This document shows, one piece after another, positions 6,301 to 9,188 of a stretch of 9,188 nt of DNA. The DNA is from JBCDBH01 sp039184055 (lineage in GTDB: Bacteria; Acidobacteriota; Thermoanaerobaculia; Multivoradales; J023), in assembly GCA_039184055.1 (NCBI GenBank), contig JBCDBH010000237.1:1-9188 (forward strand), written 5' to 3'. The notes beneath the pieces were generated by a model. The model was given only the letters and a program-made list of their open reading frames with translations, did no database searches and was not told the origin of the DNA. The stretch's first letter is position 1, and every line of letters starts with the position of its first letter. The position numbers were made by a program, and so were the translations under genes.

Positions 6301-7365
6301 ATGACGAGTGTGCACGAAGCGTTGACCGGGCTGACCCGGTTCTGGATGGATCAGGATTGTCTGATCGTGCCGGCGGCCGATCTGCCGTTGACGTCGGCCG
6401 TGCTGCACCCTGAGTGCTTTTTGCGCCTGCTCGGTCCCCAGCCGCGACGCGCGGCGCTCGTGCAGCCGGTGCGTCGACCGCTCGACGGTCGGCACGGCCT
6501 TCATTCCTATCGTCTCGCCAAGCACCTGCAGTTTTCGGTGCACCTCAAACCGTCGCCCGACAATCTCCTCGAGCTTTATCGTCAGAGTCTCGACGCGCTC
6601 GGCTTCGACCTCGACCATCACGATCTGCGTTTCGGTGAGCGTCGATGGCGGATTCCGGCGCTCGGCGCCTACGGCTTTGGTTGGAACGTCCAGCTCGACG
6701 GCGTCACGGTGACCCGCGTCACCTACGTGCAATCGGCGGCCGGGATCGAGACCTCGCCGGTGAGCGTGCAATTGTCGTATGGGCTCGAACGCGTGGTGAT
6801 CGCACGCACCGGGGTGCCGTCGGCGTTCGATATCGAATGGGGTGGCGATGGTCTCGACTATGGCCGGTTGCGACATCGCGAAGAAGAAGAGCTCTCGACC
6901 CACGCCTTCGACGTCGCCGATACCGATTTCGTACGCAGTCAGATCGTCGGCTATATCGACGAGGCGTCGCGGGGTCTCGAATCGGGCCTGTTGCGTTTGT
7001 CGTACGAGTCGGCGGTGCGCTGTTTGTTTCTGGTCGATTTGCTCGAGGCCCGTGGCGGTTTGGCGGTGGGTGAGCGGGCCGCGTGGATGGCGTCGATCGA
7101 GAGCGTGGTCAAAGACGTCGCGACGATCCTGGAGCGCACCTGGTCACCCGAGCCGAGTAAGGCCGCATCCGACGACCAGGCAGCCGAGGTGAAAGCCGCC
7201 GAGCCGGCGGCCGAGCCTCCCGCCGAGCCTTCGACGGAGTCTTCTACCGAACCCTCAACCGAGTCTCCAGCCGAGCCTCCGGCCGAGCCTCCAGCCGAAC
7301 CCAAACCAGCCGCGAAACCGAGGCGACGACGACGCAGGAAGCGCAAGGCGGCGAGCGATGACTGA
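6301..7365 (+). CDS. glyQ: Glycyl-tRNA synthetase alpha subunit with C-terminal Glu/Pro/Ser and Arg-rich extension
   Basis: 354 residues. With GlyS it forms the bacterial alpha2beta2 enzyme that charges tRNA-Gly with glycine using ATP; the alpha subunit carries the class II catalytic domain. Family signatures in order: FWMDQDCLIVP (14-24), LGPQPRRAALVQPVRRPLDGR (motif 2 area, 44-64), LQFSVHLKPSPDNLLELY (76-93), DLRFGERRWRIPALGAYGFGWNVQLDG (108-134), VTYVQSAAGIETSPV (140-154), YGLER (motif 3 area, 160-164). Against the E. coli sequence as I remember it, several usually invariant positions differ: HYYQFQV is KHLQFSV, GWEVWLNG is GWNVQLDG, FQQVGGLECKPV is VQSAAGIETSPV. The catalytic core ends near W281; E. 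coli GlyQ is about 303 residues. Residues 282-354 are extra: eight tetrapeptides of PAEP/STES type (303-334) and a basic run of six Arg then KRK (341-349). The ATG is the first start after an in-frame TAG at 6280. Overlaps glyS by 8 bases. Confidence 0.93.
   Translation: MTSVHEALTGLTRFWMDQDCLIVPAADLPLTSAVLHPECFLRLLGPQPRRAALVQPVRRPLDGRHGLHSYRLAKHLQFSVHLKPSPDNLLELYRQSLDALGFDLDHHDLRFGERRWRIPALGAYGFGWNVQLDGVTVTRVTYVQSAAGIETSPVSVQLSYGLERVVIARTGVPSAFDIEWGGDGLDYGRLRHREEEELSTHAFDVADTDFVRSQIVGYIDEASRGLESGLLRLSYESAVRCLFLVDLLEARGGLAVGERAAWMASIESVVKDVATILERTWSPEPSKAASDDQAAEVKAAEPAAEPPAEPSTESSTEPSTESPAEPPAEPPAEPKPAAKPRRRRRRKRKAASDD
7207..7302 (+). repeat. Twelve-base in-frame repeat encoding PAEP/STES tetrapeptides
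   Basis: Eight successive 12-base units inside glyQ encode AAEP, PAEP, STES, STEP, STES, PAEP, PAEP, PAEP. Codons vary between units, so the array is old or under protein-level selection, not a fresh slippage product. It makes a disordered acidic linker before the Arg/Lys-rich end. Confidence 0.8.
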
Positions 7366-9188
7366 GCGGCAGAAAGTCGAGCTCCTGGTCGAAGTCCGCG
7401 CCGAGGAGATGCCCCCGCGTCTGCTCCCCAAGGTGATGGACCGTCTGCGGATGCGCTGCTTCGAGGCCTTGATGAGCTCGGGTCTGGCGCCCGACGAGAT
7501 GGTGACCGGCTTTACGCGTCGACGCCTGGTGCTCGGCTGTCGTGGCTTGCCGGATCGTGAGGTCGATCGTGAGGAGCGCGTGCTCGGCCCGTCCGTCGCC
7601 GAGGCGTACGACGACGCTGGCGAGCCGACCGCCGCGCTGAGCGGATTCGCCGAGCGCGTCGAGGTCGAGATCGACAAGCTCGACGAGGTACAAACCGAAA
7701 AGGGACGCTACCTCGGCGTCGTGCGTCAGATCCCCGGACGCTCTGCCCGCGATGTGCTGGTCGAGCGTTTGCCCGAGCTCTTGGCGGATCTCGGCGGTGT
7801 GAAAACCATGCGCTGGGGCGCCGGCGAAGGACCGTGGTTGCGACCGGTGCGTGGACTGATCGTGCTCTATGACGGCGAGGTGCTGCCGGTGCGCTTTTGC
7901 GGCATCGAGGCGGGACGGATGAGCGAAGGGCATCCCGTGTCGTCACCTGAATCGTTCGAGGTCACGGGCTTCGACGACTTCGCCGCCAAGCTCGCCGAGC
8001 GTGGCATCGAGCTGTCGTTCGACGAACGTCGTCGTCGTCTCACCGGTGGCTTTGCCGACGCCGCCACCGCCGCCGGTGGCGCGCTCGCCGACGAGACCGC
8101 TTTGCTCGAGCGTCTGGCCGCGCAGTGCGAGATTCCCGGGGTGGTCGCCGGTCGCTTCGACAAGGCCTATCTCGCCTTGCCACGTGAGGTGGTGCTGGCG
8201 GCGTTGCGTCACCATCCCGGCGCGGCGGTGCCCCGACGCGCCACCGAGTCGGACGATCAGCTCCTGCCGGCGTTCGTCACCATGATGGACCGTGCCACCG
8301 ATCCCAAAGATCGCGTGCGCAAGGGGTATGAGCGCACGGTGGCGGGCGCGCTCGCCGACGTCAGCTTTTATCTCGACGCCGATGCCAAAGAGCCGCTGGC
8401 GACGCGTTCGCGACGGCTCGAACATCGCGCCATCGCCCCCGGGCTCGGTACCTGGGGGGCGAAGGTCGAACGGGTGCGGTCGCTGGTCGGTGAGCTGTGC
8501 GAATCGCTCGACTGGTCGAGCGACGAGATCGACGCGGCACGCCAGGCGGCCGAGCTTCTGGAGGTCGATCGAACCACCTCCTTGGTGCGCGCCTTGCCCC
8601 AGCTCGGTGGCGTCGCCGGTGGCATCTACGCGCGCCGCGAGGGCTATCCGGAGGCGGTGTGGCGGGCGATCTACGACCGCAACCGCCCCGAGCATCTCGA
8701 CGATCCCCTGCCCAGCGGTCGCGTCGGTCAGCTGCTCGGGATCGCCGATCGGCTCGATACGCTGGTCGGTGTCCTGGGCAATCACGATGCGCCCTTGCCA
8801 CGACGCAAAGATCCCCACAGGCTCCGGCCGCTCGGTCTGGCGCTGGCGCGACTCCTGGTCGATGGCGACGTGGTGCTCGACATCGACCTGATCGCGGCGC
8901 GTTCGGCGTTGCTGTGGGGAGAGCGTCTGGATCGAGGCGCGCAAACCACCGTCTCGGCCTTGCGCTCGTTCTTGCTCGACCGGCTCCGTCACCTGCTCGG
9001 TGAGCGTGGCTACGCCTTCGACGAAATCGAAGCCGCGATCGCTCTGCGCACCGACAACCTGCCCGACTTGGTGGCGCGCATCGACGCGCTCCAAAAAAGT
9101 CGCAACGAGCCCTTCTTCCGTTCCCTGGTGCTCGCCGCCAAACGCATCGTCAACATGTTGGGCGACGCCCCCGAGCATCCGCTCGACC
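7358..9188 (+). CDS. glyS: Glycyl-tRNA synthetase beta subunit (3' end beyond the right edge)
   Basis: 610 complete codons are present and the frame is still open at the end; E. coli GlyS has 689 residues, so roughly 80 residues are missing. The beta subunit binds and positions tRNA-Gly for the alpha subunit. Matching landmarks in order: VELLVEVRAEEMPPRLL (N-terminus), TRRRLVLGCRGLPDR, GPSVAEAYDDAGEPTAALSGFA, KGRYLGVV, KTMRWGAGEGPWLRPVRGL (149-167), GHPVSSPESF, FDKAYLALPREVVLAALR, LLPAFVTMMDRATDPKDRVRKG, LADVSFYLDADAKEPLA, GVAGGIYARREGYPEAVW, LPSGRVGQLLGIADRLDTLVGVLG, KDPHRLRPLGLALARLL (from 484), and the start of the anticodon-binding region (RTDNLPDLVARIDALQ). It is diverged from E. coli (for example VEIGTEELPPK is VEVRAEEMPPR). 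The ATG lies 8 bases inside glyQ; AAGG at 7345-7348, 9 bases before it, is the best ribosome site. Translation is probably coupled to glyQ. Confidence 0.94.
   Translation, partial: MTERQKVELLVEVRAEEMPPRLLPKVMDRLRMRCFEALMSSGLAPDEMVTGFTRRRLVLGCRGLPDREVDREERVLGPSVAEAYDDAGEPTAALSGFAERVEVEIDKLDEVQTEKGRYLGVVRQIPGRSARDVLVERLPELLADLGGVKTMRWGAGEGPWLRPVRGLIVLYDGEVLPVRFCGIEAGRMSEGHPVSSPESFEVTGFDDFAAKLAERGIELSFDERRRRLTGGFADAATAAGGALADETALLERLAAQCEIPGVVAGRFDKAYLALPREVVLAALRHHPGAAVPRRATESDDQLLPAFVTMMDRATDPKDRVRKGYERTVAGALADVSFYLDADAKEPLATRSRRLEHRAIAPGLGTWGAKVERVRSLVGELCESLDWSSDEIDAARQAAELLEVDRTTSLVRALPQLGGVAGGIYARREGYPEAVWRAIYDRNRPEHLDDPLPSGRVGQLLGIADRLDTLVGVLGNHDAPLPRRKDPHRLRPLGLALARLLVDGDVVLDIDLIAARSALLWGERLDRGAQTTVSALRSFLLDRLRHLLGERGYAFDEIEAAIALRTDNLPDLVARIDALQKSRNEPFFRSLVLAAKRIVNMLGDAPEHPLD

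Noticed and set aside
7943..9178. Minus-strand open frame of 411 codons opposite glyS
   Set aside because: The plus strand is clearly GlyS by several conserved blocks; the antisense frame is a high-GC shadow.

Overview
The window is high-GC bacterial DNA with six protein-coding genes and no RNA genes. It has three blocks. (1) On the minus strand at the left edge lies the N-terminal 583 codons of a large regulator (winged helix, then AAA-type ATPase, then the start of helical repeats). Divergent from it is a small gene for a secreted, extremely acidic protein ending in an 'IFSDGFESGDTSSWS' tail. (2) After a gene-free convergent region of about 395 bases, rich in inverted and direct repeats, comes a two-gene minus-strand operon. 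Its first gene encodes a secreted protein with a CxxC motif, a His-rich linker and a DUF3298-like C-terminus. The second encodes a membrane-anchored TolB-like/TPR protein. (3) Divergent from that operon are glyQ and glyS, the two subunits of the heterotetrameric glycyl-tRNA synthetase; they overlap by 8 bases and glyS runs off the right edge.

The tandem glyQ-glyS pair is a bacterial trait. High GC, GTG starts for three minus-strand genes, the wHTH-ATPase-TPR regulator, TolB/TPR proteins and the '(I/V)F.DGFESGD.S.W' tail together remind me of Acidobacteriota (Thermoanaerobaculia-like) or some Gammaproteobacteria/Myxococcota. This placement is from memory and weak. GlyQ and GlyS are recognisable but clearly diverged from the E. 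coli type, which fits a deep non-model lineage.

How the parts may work together: glyQ/glyS is housekeeping translation. The DUF3298 protein and the TolB-TPR protein are separated by only 3 bases and very likely work in the envelope or periplasm, function unknown. The left-hand regulator is the obvious candidate to control the divergent acidic secreted protein, but only position supports this. The non-coding parts carry a 12-bp hairpin plus T6 in the leader of the acidic protein gene, a strong intrinsic terminator behind that gene, a weaker terminator-like hairpin behind the TolB-TPR gene, a nested repeat structure between the two, and a perfect 7-bp dyad spanning a possible -10 box directly against the glyQ start codon. 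I see no defence system, CRISPR array, transposase or integrase.
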